Of a stretch of DNA of 64,000 nt, positions 49,801-60,340 are shown in pieces. The notes below the pieces were generated by a model that was not told the DNA's origin, did not search any database, and saw nothing but the letters and a program-made list of their open reading frames with translations. Where the stretch lies: NCBI GenBank assembly GCA_914767715.1, contig OU612069.1, forward strand, positions 2,542,001 to 2,606,000. Reading direction: 5' to 3'. Each line of letters starts with the position of its first letter. Position 1 is the first letter of the stretch. Origin of the DNA: Membranipora membranacea (Eukaryota > Bryozoa > Gymnolaemata > Cheilostomatida > Membraniporidae). The translations under genes and the position numbers were made by a program.

Positions 49801-52800
49801 TTATGGTAATCATTATCTAGTGTCACATAGACAAACTATTACTAGCTGGCAAATGGCTCTTGAGATAAAACTTGATGTGACCAGGAAGTACTAGGATGAT
49901 GCAGATATTGTAAATGTTCTGATGAATGCTCTTATATTCAGAGTATCACGTAGCTTAGCACCGAAGATGTGAAAAGAGTGTTTGATATCGGAGGACTTGT
50001 AGACTTAAAGTTACTAGTATAAGTGAGTGGATATGGAATTGAGTTTCCTCAGTTCTCAAGCACCCATGGTGGTCTTCCAGTTATAATGAGCGATGAATTT
50101 TGAGCCTAATCTTTGCTACCACTTTGCTCAAGTTACGCACCGTTTCAGTATTCTTACTTGGCGACTTCGCCAATCATTGCTCACACAGAATAGAAAATAT
50201 AGTTTGATTGAGCAGTGACTGATTTTGGAAAAAGACCCCTGCTAACAGAACAGCCAACTGTGATCCGTTCAATCAAAACACGCCCTCAGTTGACTTGACA
50301 GCATATGCTTCTCCACCAAACAAGTCATCCATAGCTTGCATACAAACTGTTTACATCCCCGAATTTGTATTTCTCATGCACCACAAAAAAGGAGCCTTCC
50401 CAGACTAGAATGAACCCTTGCTTTTTACCTGTTCTTCAATGACCACTGGTGTTTCTATTGACTAAAAGATTAGTTACAATGACACACATTATAGTGGGTG
50501 TTATGATTTTAGAATGGTAGACAGATGACTGGTAAGGAGTTCTAGGTTTATCTCTTTTCAAAAAAGAGAAGTATCACTTGAACGGATTTACCAGTTTGAC
50601 ATTCCAATAATCACACGACACATATATAGATATTGCATAGGATATATATGTTTATGGACATGTTTCCTAACAATGGGTTGGCAGGATATCAATAATACAT
50701 CCCACAATGCACTTTTCTAGTAGCCACGGGGAGATTAGGCCCTGTTGTAACCATAGATAATGCCACAGGCTGTCTTTTTTGTCTATTAGCAACATGATCT
50801 CCTAGCCACCAGCGTCCACGGCACCACTTGCTGATCAAGGAGTTGTAGACCAGGTCTACAACTCCTTGAGCTGATTGACCTCCCAGTGAATTTTGCATTG
50901 TGGGTAGGTTGTTCGGATGTCTGCAACAGGTAAAACTGTTCATGTGAATGCAGTTTAAGAACTTGAGGTTATACTTACTCCTGGCGGGGGTCTAGGGTAC
51001 GCCCCGGATGATGAGAGCTCAGGTGTGGCCTGTGATGTTCCATATCCGTCGCGAGACGAGAAATCTGCATGAGAATAAAAGGGCGAGCTTGAGCATACAT
51101 CCATAATTGTACAGCAAGTTACTATTCCCTTACTATCACACCAGCTACTCCACTTTATTTAAGTTTAACTTAAATTTTACTACAGCTTACTTAACCCACA
51201 GTAACTCCTTTCAGCACTCTTTGTACACGTTGTATGGCTCAGGATATGCCAGCTGAAGCCCACTAACAGACACAAAGTTATATTGTATACGTTAGCTTGA
51301 ACTTCCAGCATCTTCTATGGTAACAGATGGTGATGGCATTGTGCCATTTCTAGGGTAATTAAGAGGATTTCATCCAATTAATGCTCCTGACTGAGCTGCG
51401 TGGCCAATCAAAGTTCAGATGTAATCCAGTACGCCCCTATATTTTAGCTAGAGAAGAGTAGCACGCCATCTATGCCATCTATGATACAACATCAAAGCAT
51501 GCTGGTATGATTACACACAGTATATCACATTTATACACGGGTAAAATGAAAGTAATGACAATACTACTAAGAGACTGCGCCGGTAAAATCCATTTCGAAC
51601 AATGTCAGCAAATAGACCAATTTTTCTTTCTGTATGGAGTACTTTACTGGGGGGAACAAACCACAGGTAGTCAGTTGATTGCAGAGGGATTCAAACCTGA
51701 CACATACAATTATATCAGAGACTATGGAAATACTATAAATTATAGTCTCTGATCAAAAACTCTTGCGCTTAAGGTCCAGCTCCTTAACCAACCCTCTCAC
51801 TCCTTCCCCCTAGTGTTTGTCTAAAATTGAGAAAAACCTAGGTCTCACAGAGGCACCTGACAAAAAATCTTCACATCGTTGATGCTTTATCACCATTTAA
51901 AACAAGCAGTGGTAATGCAATAAACTGTGCTCGCAGATGAGGGTATTGGATATTTGTGATGTAGGCCAATGCAGCCTCATCCCTGTGGTCAGACAAAAAC
52001 AGGCAACAGATATAAGGCTAGGTGCTGAAAACTAAACAATATTTTGCAGCATGTCACTGGTAGGAGTCTTCAGGGACTTTACATGGACTGGCATATGTAA
52101 GTATGTATGTGGGTTTGTTGTTGTTATTTTGAAGTGGTAAACTGAAAAGTAGTCCCTTACAGGGGAACACAACTTTAAGTTAAGCATCTCCAAAAACTCT
52201 TATCCATCTTAGATCAGGGAGGGGTGGGATCCCACCCTCCCTGCTTAGATTGAGCATCACAGTGAATTATTCCACTGCTAGCCTGATTTATTTGATCATT
52301 CAACCCTCTTTGTAACACAAAAGCCCTCACTGTAAAAGCCCTCACTGTAAAAGCCCTCACTGTAAAAGCCCTCACTGTAAAAGCCCTCACTGTAAAATCC
52401 CTCACTGTAAAATCCCTCACTGTAAAAGCCCTCACTGTAAAAGCCCTCACTGTAAAAGCCCTCACTGAAAAAGCCCTCACTGTAAAAGCCCTCACTGTAA
52501 AAGCCCTCACTGTAAAAGCCCTCACTGAAAAAGCCCTCACTGTAAAAGCCCTCACTGTAAAAGCCCTCACTGTAAAAGCCCTCACTGTAAAAGCCCTCAC
52601 TGTAAAAGCCCTCACTGTAAAAGCCCTCACTGTAAAAGCCCTCACTGTAAAAGCCCTCACTGTAAAAGCCCTCACTGTAAAAGCCCTCACTGTAAAAGCC
52701 CTCACTGTAAAAGCCCTCACTGTAAAAGCCCTCACTGTAAAAGCCCTCACTGTAAAAGCCCTCACTGTAAAAGCCCTCACTGTAAAAGCCCTCACTGTAA

Positions 52801-54943
52801 AAGCCCTCACTGTAAAAGCCCTCACTGTAAAAGCCCTCACTGTAAAAGCATTGGAAGCGGTGTTAAATATCGCAACAGGAAAAATTTGCTATTTTGCACA
52901 TTGTGAATTTTAAGGCTAGTGAATTTTATGGCACGCTCATTTCACTCAATGTCTTTGTATGTACCCACCTTACCTAATGAAATTTTGTGCTAGCTTACAT
53001 TAAGTCACCCAAAACTAGCTAAAATAAACTCAATCATGTACATATTCATCTGGGGTATGCAACTAATAGTGGAGTAGTTTACATTGCGCTGCGTGGCTTG
53101 TAGTGGCATTCCATTCCACAGTTGAAAACGGAATGCCGCTACCAGAAATCCAGGAAAAGTTTAAGCACTCAAACTAGTAGCAATTTGAATAATTTGAGCA
53201 AACAACAAAATATTCTAATCAATAAGGACAGACCGTGTTAGCCAGGGGCGAATCTATTAATTAACTCGCTAATAATATAGTCACATAGCAGGAGACTTAG
53301 TGTATGAAACCATTCATCTACTGAGTACTTATACTAATGTAGAGCACCCATCAACTAGCTATATGCTGTGGCCGAAGAGTTTACTCCCAAGATGAAATTT
53401 TTCATTTTGTGGCCTCCCCGAAAATGTTATTACAGATTTTATATTGGATTCTGTTGACAAAAAGAGAGGAGGCATTCATCGGTTTATAGTTGATTTTGTG
53501 GTCAAATTCTCGACTGAGCAGCATCAAAAATAGAGAGCTGACTTTTTGTGACAAACTTGTGCTGAAACTTTCGAAATTTCTATTTTACTGTGTGGCTCAA
53601 GCATTTTCAAATGTTGGGGAGCTGCAGTGCCCCTAATTGAATAACTAAATCTGCGGTAGGTAATCTAACTCTTATGCTGCAAAGACAAACGAATGCCTCA
53701 ACGGCGCCCTGTGCAGGGTAGTTATTAAGAGTACAATAAGTATTTGAAAGTTACGCTCGTTGCCCATACCACACCCTAAATCTTAACATCAGGAGTTTGG
53801 GTTATTATCTGACCTGTAGGGGCCTGGAATGGACTGTCCCCATCATCCACACCGCTGTGTGAGGTGGAGACTCGACTATCTCCGTTCAGATCGATCTCTG
53901 TGGAGGCTGGGGTGTCCGCCGACATCTGCCAAGATTGTTCGTTGCTCGTGTATCTATAAAACCACAGACTTACATTAGGATTTTGAATGGTGTGCATGAA
54001 ACCAATACTCCCACTGCAACTGAAACCAATACTCCCACTGCAACTTAAACCAATACTCCCACAATGCAACTAAAACCAATACTCCCACTGCAACTAAAAC
54101 CAATACTCCCACAATGCAACTAAAACCAATACTCCCACAATGCAATTAATACTAGTACTCCCACAATGCAATTAATACCAGTACTCCCACAATGCAACTA
54201 AAACCAATAATCCCACAATGCAATCTCAAATTGACATTACTACAGTGCAGTTCACCTAATTCCTAAACCTAAACCTTCGGAGACCACAAAAATTTGCTCT
54301 GATTTAGATTGCATTGAGATCTGAAGGGGAAGGGACCAATTTTTCTTGACTGAATTAACAGGAGCTTTGAATTATAAAGTTTGAATTAACCAGCTTACAC
54401 TGTTCAATGCAACTGAAATTGTCACTGCCAAAATGCAATTGACATAATAAAAATGTTCCCACAATGCAATAATACAGCAAAGTAACAAAAATCTGGACTT
54501 CCCATATTGATAAGGTAAATCCGTATTTTATCAATATGGATCAAGTCTATCTGAACATTCCTGATATCTTTATTATGGGTTACTATTTGACACGTCGTAT
54601 TTTGATCTTTAATTCAGGAATGGAATTCAGGTATATGTATTAGTCTGAGCCCAAAAGACTATTGCCCCCCCCCTCAGTAGTTGTACACACATATTGAGCC
54701 TAGCGATTAATTTACTATTAAAGAGAACATCTGTACTTCTCTTGAGTCAGAGTGCCTAGACCGACACTGATAATCATTGTAGATATTTCATATTATGATC
54801 TAACAAACTTTAACATAAAACGATGTATCGATGGGTTACCCTGAATTTGATGAATCACCAGGTCCACTCTTTAACATCTGCTGTATGTGTCTCTGGAACT
54901 CTTCGTCTTCTGATTGTGCTCCTCCGTTCTGACTCATAGACAT
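40840..54943 (-). CDS. ARFIP: Arfaptin (ARFIP1/2 orthologue), AH/BAR-domain protein
   Basis: Golgi membrane-curvature protein that binds ARL1, ARF and RAC GTPases through a dimeric AH/BAR domain. Exons: 54943-54840, 53953-53814, 51064-50979, 50461-50429, 47961-47826, 47044-46944, 45966-45849, 42431-42338, 41705-41537, 40992-40840. The sum is 1134 nt, 377 aa, with every phase consistent. Residues 1-121 are Ser/Gly/Pro-rich and low-complexity as in the family, including a 33-nt micro-exon ([11 protein letters not shown]). The AH domain starts near 125 ([30 protein letters not shown]). It continues with [40 protein letters not shown] and [14 protein letters not shown]. The C-terminus is [16 protein letters not shown] ... 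SWLEK. Introns are unusually loaded with minisatellites and MITEs. Confidence 0.93.
42231..42302 (-). repeat. tRNA-derived SINE fragment in arfaptin intron
   Basis: The minus strand reads GAGTTGCCATGGTGCAATAA then GGGCATTTGTCTTTCAATCG and AGAGGTCCCAGGTGTC. The order follows the D-arm, anticodon arm and T-arm of a tRNA-like head, with a decayed B-box. Not a functional tRNA. Confidence 0.5.
42651..45838. repeat. 3.2-kb minisatellite of 11-bp units in arfaptin intron
   Basis: About 290 head-to-tail copies of CACTAACCTAA, with variants at a few fixed positions (CACTGGCCTAN, last base A/T/C/G; rare AACTAACC, CAATAACC). Marker blocks of the form AGCACTGGCCTACCACTGGC recur near 43446, 43567, 43677, 43798, 43908, 44029, 44391, 44512, 44633, 44787, 44919, 45040 and 45161. 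Spacings are mostly 110 or 121 bp, so higher-order units of 10 or 11 repeats exist. In the transcript sense the unit is TTAGGTTAGTG. It lies wholly between arfaptin exons 45966-45849 and 42431-42338, beginning only 11 bp after the upstream exon. Confidence 0.97.
46093..46393. mobile_element. MITE family D, copy 1
   Basis: The terminal inverted repeats run about 65 bp: AAAGACTACCCAAAGACCAA at the left, its complement at the right, then CATGTTATAGTCAGGCAGTT. A second inverted pair lies inside (ATTCTCTGCGTTATGATGTC / GTGACATCATAATGCAGAGA). Copy 2 at 47487-47792 is in the opposite orientation. Both are in arfaptin introns. Confidence 0.8.
46687..46892. mobile_element. MITE family A, copy 3
   Basis: Ends CACACTGCTGTGATATACTA and GATGTCAGTGTG, with the marker GTGAATTAATTCACTTAGCA. 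Same family as 173-384 and 38677-38890, here in an arfaptin intron. Confidence 0.75.
47487..47792. mobile_element. MITE family D, copy 2
   Basis: Ends AAAGACTACCCAAACACCAA and CATTGGTCTTTGTGTCGTCTT. The inner blocks CCATAAGGGAAGG and CATTATGATGTCACAG match copy 1 in reverse order, so this copy is inverted relative to 46093-46393. It ends about 30 bp from exon 47961-47826 of arfaptin. Confidence 0.8.
47985..48210. repeat. Dispersed repeat with three short tandem units
   Basis: Units of about 32 bp containing CCTGTTAATTCAAACTATAT repeat three times, followed by TTCAGCCAGATCTCAATGCA and a tail ending TTTGTGGTCCCTAG. A related element in reverse orientation lies at 54270-54402 (TTTGAATTATAAAGTTTGAA, GATTGCATTGAGATCTGAAG). 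Confidence 0.55.
50834..50867. repeat. Perfect palindrome, CAAGGAGTTGTAGACC
   Basis: CAAGGAGTTGTAGACC is followed after a base or two by its complement (GGTCTACAACTCCTTG), almost without a loop. In an arfaptin intron. Likely a foldback remnant. Confidence 0.6.
51655..51810 (-). repeat. tRNA-derived SINE with an inserted hairpin
   Basis: On the minus strand an A-box-like GGTTGGTTAAGGAGCTGG (51778-51795) and a B-box GGTTTGAATCC (51688-51698) are about 90 bp apart. Between them lies a hairpin with arms CAGAGACTATAATTTATAGT and its near complement (51715-51750). The hairpin seems to have been inserted into the tRNA-like head. Confidence 0.45.
52207..52245. repeat. G/C-rich hairpin GGGAGGGTGGGATCCCACC
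   Basis: Arms AGGGAGGGGTGGGATCC and GGATCCCACCCTCCCT are flanked by GATC / TAGAT outer pairing. It lies just before the 15-bp minisatellite. Confidence 0.5.
52319..52849. repeat. 15-bp minisatellite, about 35 units
   Basis: Nearly perfect tandem array of AAGCCCTCACTGTAA. Only four units vary: two AATCCCTCAC and two CACTGAAAAAG. High homogeneity implies recent expansion or conversion. It lies in an arfaptin intron (between exons 53953-53814 and 51064-50979). The 15-bp period leaves frames open and yields an artefactual (RAFTV)n minus-strand reading frame of 208 codons. Confidence 0.95.
53995..54235. repeat. 22-26-bp minisatellite, about 9 units
   Basis: Units of the form AAACCAATACTCCCACAATG plus CAACT, in two lengths (with or without the AA of CACAATG). 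Degenerate toward the end (TAATACTAGTACTCCC). In the first coding intron of arfaptin. Confidence 0.85.
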
Positions 54944-55697
54944 TACAGCCTCACAATATCTGTACTATCTGTAGGGGCTAACCCACCCAAAGTTACCGGG
55001 TCAAATCTATCTGCAAAATTTATAGTAACATAATAGAAATTTCACTCATTTGAAATGTTGTAAACTTTAAAAAAATCACTGCTGTAAATTGTAAATTGGA
55101 AAGGTTATGAACAAATATCAGTAGATAAAAATTGTTCTGATAGTACATAGCTAGCCAACCATGGGTCTAGAAAAATCAAAATATCCCCAAGTCGGAGTAT
55201 AGAACAAAATCCTAGGCTGATGAGATGAGGCTGTGTTGGATAGAGGAAGGTGGGTAAATCTAGGCCTACCATAAACAGGGGAGATGCAGCCTACGCTAAA
55301 AGCTAGGCAACCACTCTGTAATTGTGGGTAATATTCCTGTTGAAGACGCAAAGAGCCTCAATTACAAATGAAAAGTCAATTATGCACATCATAGAAGACA
55401 GTGAAAAGGCTATTAGTAAACTGGTGAGATGGTAAAATCGGTTAGCGCGCTTGCTATTCAATGCAAGGCGATTAGTGCCGGAGTTGTGGGTTAGTGTCCC
55501 ACCGAGATTCAGATTCGAGATTCAAGATTGATTTTTCCGGCTCCCAGAACCCTCGGGTGTATACCTCTCCTAAACAACAAAGTGTGTCAACAGTAGGCTA
55601 CTCTTAATCATAATTACTCCACTGTGCAAGCCGAGTAGCCTAAGCACGCACATGGGTTGAACATGCTTATGTAATCGCCAGGAAACTCTCCATGTAG
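54944..55697. other. Spacer upstream of arfaptin, with a SINE at 55422-55510
   Basis: No exon was recognised. On the plus strand, GGTAAAATCGGTTAGCGCGC (A-box-like) and TTGTGGGTTAGTGTCCCACC (decayed B-box) are spaced as in a tRNA-derived SINE head. The arfaptin promoter should be here, but no core element is clear. Confidence 0.45.
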
Positions 55698-55862
55698 AAA
55701 ATGGAAAAGCTCAAGGCCAGAAGGATTATGCTGCTTCATTGATTGGGAGACATGAATTAAAATATCAAGGGACTACGCAGGGAGATATTCGAGTGCAGTG
55801 GAATGAGCCTACATACAACCAAGAAGTAACTGTTAATCTTTGGTACAACTACAACAATGCAT
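55698..55862 (+). CDS. Candidate internal exon of an unknown gene
   Basis: A 165-nt open stretch between a good acceptor (CTCTCCATGTAG) and a good donor (GCAT/GTAAGT). It encodes NGKAQGQKDYAASLIGRHEL, then KYQGTTQGDIRVQWNEPTYN and QEVTVNLWYNYNNA, a composition like a secreted beta-sandwich domain. I do not recognise the family. A plus-strand piece near 56090-56290 (MPVTVSVTIQPCPLTDSQLK, PGCVLNPKATVCSKIEV in two frames) might be a decayed next exon. It may be an orphan or pseudogene exon. Confidence 0.35.
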
Positions 55863-56445
55863 GTAAGTATAGTATAAATGGCTAGCTAGGCCTATCTATA
55901 GGCCTATGATTTGAATACAGTATAAAGTGGCTTTCTTCTAATGCACATGTGCCTGTACCACTGTAAATTGGCTTGTTAAGTGAATTTAAGTATCTTAGTT
56001 GCAATTTGAACTAACCTAGTACTAGCTGTTAGACCAGCGAGAATGGTTAGAGTAAATTTCATGGCAAACTCAATCTGATGATGCTGGGGGCAACATGCCA
56101 GTGACTGTGAGTGTGACAATTCAACCATGTCCACTCACTGACTCTCAACTCAAATGGCCATGTCACACCAAGGGGTCAGACTCATTTCAACCCCTGATCC
56201 ACTCATACTGACACCTGGCTGCGTGCTCAACCCCAAGGCCACAGTGTGTAGTAAGATTGAGGTGACTTTCAGTCACTCCACTGTCTGTGAGTAAAAGTAA
56301 AGTTCTTCTACCACAGCCAGTCCAGTCACTCACTCAACTAACTGTAACTGTCTCTCTGAGAGTTAGTGAATTGATCTTACCTCGAATCTTACCTCGATGA
56401 TTGTAGAACACTCTAATAAAGCCCTAGGGCATAAAGGGGAGTGCC

Positions 56446-57201
56446 TCATATATTTACCATTTGTGAGCAAAAAACCAGTGGTCCAAGCCTCAGGTCTCTT
56501 ACAGTCCTGGGCAAAAAACTGTTGTGGTACAGTTTGGAAGAAGCAAAAATTGCTGTTGGTTCTCCCCGCGTAGCAGCTCTTGTCACCATGGTGGCGTTGG
56601 CTTGGTTGTTGATGACCTCGTCGTACGCTGAGGATAGGGCCTCATGTTTTTCTTCATCAGAGAGGATTCTCATCAGCAAAGACAGTCTGTGGTTTTTTCT
56701 CCTGTCTTTGAGGGGCTGGAGTTCTAGTTGGGAGCGTGCATCCGTTATGCCGCGCCTTCCTTTTATGCCTTTGACAAAGCGTATAACTATAGCCTTGCTT
56801 TGTGTCAACTCGATTTCTTCTGCTGTAGAGTTATCAGCTGGGTCCCAGAGAGTGTCAGCATATTCTTAGACAGGCCTGCACAAACTGGTGTAAGCCAGCA
56901 GTTTGGGTTTCTCTGGGGCATTGTGGAGAGCAAACTTTATACTTCCTAGGACTTTGTTGGCAGTATTCACTTTGGCTGTGATGTGTCTGTTGAATTTCAG
57001 GTCTGACTGAAATGTCACACCTACACCTAGGTATGTTGTTTCTGGGACAGACTTAAGTGGGACACCACCCAGTGTATAGGTGGGGGGCACTCTACTGTTG
57101 TTGCCAAAGACGTTGACTTCACATTTGGTTGTATTGAAGGGCATCTTCCATCTTTCAGACCAGTCTGAGTCATGAATGAAGGGAGTCAACTGACAACTCA
57201 A
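56446..57201 (-). pseudogene. Non-LTR retrotransposon reverse transcriptase relic
   Basis: The segment 57201-56866 reads DSDWSERWKMPFNTTKCEVN, YTLGGVPLKSVPETTYLGV and NTANKVLGSIKFALHNAPEK, the region after the catalytic YADD in CR1/Jockey-like LINEs. A TAA interrupts it after CRPV. Homology continues through EYADTLWDPADNS into TQSKAIVIRFVKGIKGRRGI and a C-terminal LSLLMRILSDEEKHE. The upstream polymerase core and endonuclease are missing. A 5'-truncated, stop-bearing copy. Confidence 0.75.
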
Positions 57202-58409
57202 TGTCGTCTTGGAACTAAAAAATAAACTAAATGGTAGAGCTTTGATTTACTGCCTCATATATGAGCTCACGACAATTGCCCTCTACAACATATCTTTTGA
57301 TTATGAGGTCACTCACCTTTGTTATCAAGAGTCACTGAGTGAGTTGATTTATTGTTTTGGATTTTTTTCTCTAGAAATTTATTTCTTCTTCCCATTGAAC
57401 TTAGCAGGAAGTCTACTCGTTTCACCTGTAGTGTAGATTCTCTCAGCAACTCAAATTCGAAAAATATCCTTGCTATTATTTCGGAATGAGCCAACATGGT
57501 AGTGATTGACTTTTTTCAAATGTAAATGAATTTTGGGAGTTGTCTTCTACCTGCTGATGAGAGGATAACTACTATATCAATAGTATCAATTGTTTTTTTA
57601 TCAGGGAGGGTGGTTTGACGGGTTTGACGATGGTTGAGTTGAGGGTGGTGACGTCATGACATTGCAATGTGTAGTAGCAAGGAGTAACATCATTTTCAGT
57701 GTTATTCCCTGGTAGTAGCAAATGTGTTAGTACTTGTGTCTTTGATTTGCAGTTCTTAATCATGATAAAGTTTCCAAGACAGGCTAGGTTCTATATTGAT
57801 AGCGTGGATAAATTTGATTGCAATAGATATAGGGATTGTTGTGATCATTTGGATTAAATTTGTTTCTGATTTTGCAAAAATACTGTGAAATTCATAACAG
57901 CATGCAGCTGAATTATTGCTATTTTAAAAAACACGAAATTTGTCAATCAACATATACTGAGCTGATCTAGTTAGTGCAAATCAGTCGGATAAGAAAAATG
58001 CTACTACAGAACTCAGTGTCGCTACCTGGCAAATATTGCCTTGATACAAATGCTTTCGATAGTGTACTAAACTCATTTAATTCAAATTCATGATGGAAAC
58101 GTATATCTGACGTTGATAGACAAGAAAGCCACAAACTTACAAAATAATGTTCTATTTGTTTTATTTTGGACCCTTTATTTAAGAGTACCATGATTATACA
58201 TCATGTCCGAGTTTGACAGCACCCTTCTATGAGAGATCGATCACTTATTTACTGCAGACAATACAGGAAAGAGCCGTCCCTGACTTATAGGGAGGGCAGT
58301 CATGCAATGCGCCTCAGCCTGAACATGCTGCATTAACCAGATAAATAAGTGAGCCTTCGACAGGGTAGGATTTTGATTTATCAACACAAATAGAGTCAAG
58401 AGCGTGATG
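57202..58409. other. No recognisable gene
   Basis: Only short, unsupported reading frames. This is the region downstream of the C4-like collagen stop codon, so its 3' UTR and polyadenylation site should lie near 58140-58409. Confidence 0.45.
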
Positions 58410-60190
58410 TTAATCCTTAATAAATTCACCATTTGAATTATATTCAGCTTGTGACGCAAGATAACCTTGATATTCTAAAGTCCATTCAGTGGACGGACAG
58501 CGAGTCTTAGCTGGGATCATCAGCTGTGTGATTCGTTCCTTAGTCTCACAAACAGCACAGGGAACTCTGTTATTAGGGAAATCTGACCAACGGTACAGAG
58601 TAGCCCTTAAGGATGAGTGAGTGGCAGCAGATGGAGCATTAGGATAATATTCAGGGTCATCAGATATGCACTGATGATTGCTGCCTCCCCCAGTAGAACT
58701 GTAGTCTTTCCCGGTCATTTGGCCTCGGTATATTATCGTTGAGCTTGAAGGGCAGGAAGTCCTTCCCCAGTGAGTGAAGACAGAACCACCATAAGCAGGG
58801 AGCTGTGCAGACAACTTTGTCCATTCTACAATCAGAATTCAATTTCAGGTAAACAATTCTACCTCACTGTCTATACCACGAGTTACTGGTAAGACTACGG
58901 TTGACCAAAACCAACAATTTTTCCCACATAATATCCCCAAGTCCTGTATCTATGTTGTCTGAGTCAATAACTAAATCAAATGGCATGTTTGGTCTGACCA
59001 AAACGGTCACTGTAGTTGCACATAATATTTGTCTTAATTTGTGTGACAGTTTTGGTCAGACCAAAGCTGTCATAATTACAGGCACAGGGGATATTATGAG
59101 GGAAAAATCGGCGGTTTTGGTCAACCTTATATAAGCCACCGCCCCAAGAGTTGGATTATTACAATCCATTGATACACATGATAACTTCAAATGCACTTTC
59201 CCAATAATGCTTCAAAATTGAAGATTTAAAAGATTCTGGACTAGTTTTGTTGTTTCACTGTTCAGCAAACTATACCTGATAGAACGATTATCATAGTGTG
59301 AAGAGACCCGTATATAAATACTCACCCTTCATCACTGTTTCATTGACGACACCGCGGAGTAGATCCAGTGATGCAAAGTCTTTCCCGCCTCTACCATCTC
59401 TACCAGCCTTCCCCTATAAATAGAGACAAGACATGACATGACAAGTACCCTGTAACACCAGATATTTTGGCTCGTTTCTCTTTGATACCAGATGACCCTA
59501 TAACCACCCCACTTCTGCACCTAAAAGTTGTGAATGTTTTGCTTGCATTTACTGTACCAAGTTGTCAATGAGAAAATTATGATGAGGTCTGGACATAAAC
59601 CAATTATAACCAATTTCTCTACGTTTAGATTGTTTTACACAATGTTACTCTTCAATCTGCTTCTGGGCCACACATGTATGCTATAAAGATGGACAAGGAT
59701 TAGAATGAGTGGGTGCCAAAGAACAAGCTATGGAAGTAAAAGACAATATAACTGATTACCACTGGCCAGGAACTACAGACAACGCACCTGGGTTACTCAA
59801 AATACTGTAACTAGAAAGACTCTGAATGATTTCTAGTGGCAATGAAACTATACTCCATTTGCAATGCTCAAAAAGTATAATAAGTTTTTGGATAAGAGAA
59901 CAGAAAGTGAATCCATTACAGAGAGCAACCTGGCGCAGATATTGCGGCCTCGCCAATAAGACAATTAATATTTTGCAGCCCATGCTTCGGGATGCGGCGT
60001 GTGATAAGACATCTGATTTTAATCAACCTTTTTTAATCAACCATTACAGAGGCTGAAGTTGAACTCCATACAAAATGTCCATATAAGACTACAGTCACAT
60101 ACCGGAGGGCCAGGAGGACCTCTAAGTAGAGAGGTCAGGTCTGATTTAGAGGCAGAGATAATCTCCCTTCTCTTTTGCTCTGCTTCTCTT
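58410..60190 (-). CDS. Short-chain-collagen-C4-like secreted protein (5' end unresolved)
   Basis: Exons identified: the end of an exon at 60103 (upstream limit about 60190), 59413-59326 and 58825-58410. The first ends in LTSLLRGPPGPP, and the second starts GKAGRDGRGGKDF. The only visible collagen-like segment is therefore about five Gly-x-y triplets across an intron, preceded by a basic helical stretch (REAEQKRREIISASKSDL). The last exon holds the C4-like domain: YGGSVFTHWGRTSCPSSST, then GGGSNHQCISDDPEYY and a Cys pair in VPCAVCETKERI, ending GEFIKD. The domain is known from sponge spongin short-chain collagens and related invertebrate secreted proteins. Phases agree (0, then 1). No signal-peptide exon was found, so upstream exons are missing from this model. 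A MITE sits in the last intron. Confidence 0.82.
58899..59126. mobile_element. MITE with GGTTGACCAAAACC ends
   Basis: 228 bp. The left arm is GGTTGACCAAAACCAACAAT then CCCACATAATATCCCC. The right arm is the near complement ending GGTTTTGGTCAACC. A second inner pair, GGTCTGACCAAAAC / GTTTTGGTCAGACC, gives a four-armed foldback. It lies in the last intron of the C4-like gene. Confidence 0.8.
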
Positions 60191-60240
60191 CTTCAGCCCA
60201 ACAAGGAATCTGAATTAAAGCCAAGGTCAATATAATCTAA

Positions 60241-60336
60241 AACAAGTTTGTTCCCTCTGTGGTGGCGGCAGAGGGATATTGCAAATGTTTGGTATTGAGG
60301 CGCCCTGATGCCAAACACAGAGGGAACGAACTTGTT
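60241..60336. mobile_element. Small MITE with AACAAGTTTGTTCCCTCTGT ends
   Basis: 96 bp between AACAAGTTTGTTCCCTCTGT and ACAGAGGGAACGAACTTGTT, a nearly perfect 20-bp inverted repeat, with a short inner TTTGG / CCAAA pair. Confidence 0.75.
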
Positions 60337-60340
60337 CTTA

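Noticed and set aside
52214-52840. 208-codon minus-strand ORF of (RAFTV)n
   Set aside because: It is a 15-bp minisatellite whose period is divisible by three. It lies in an arfaptin intron and has no splice or start support.
56441-56869. 142-codon plus-strand ORF
   Set aside because: Antisense of the LINE relic; the homologous frame is on the minus strand.
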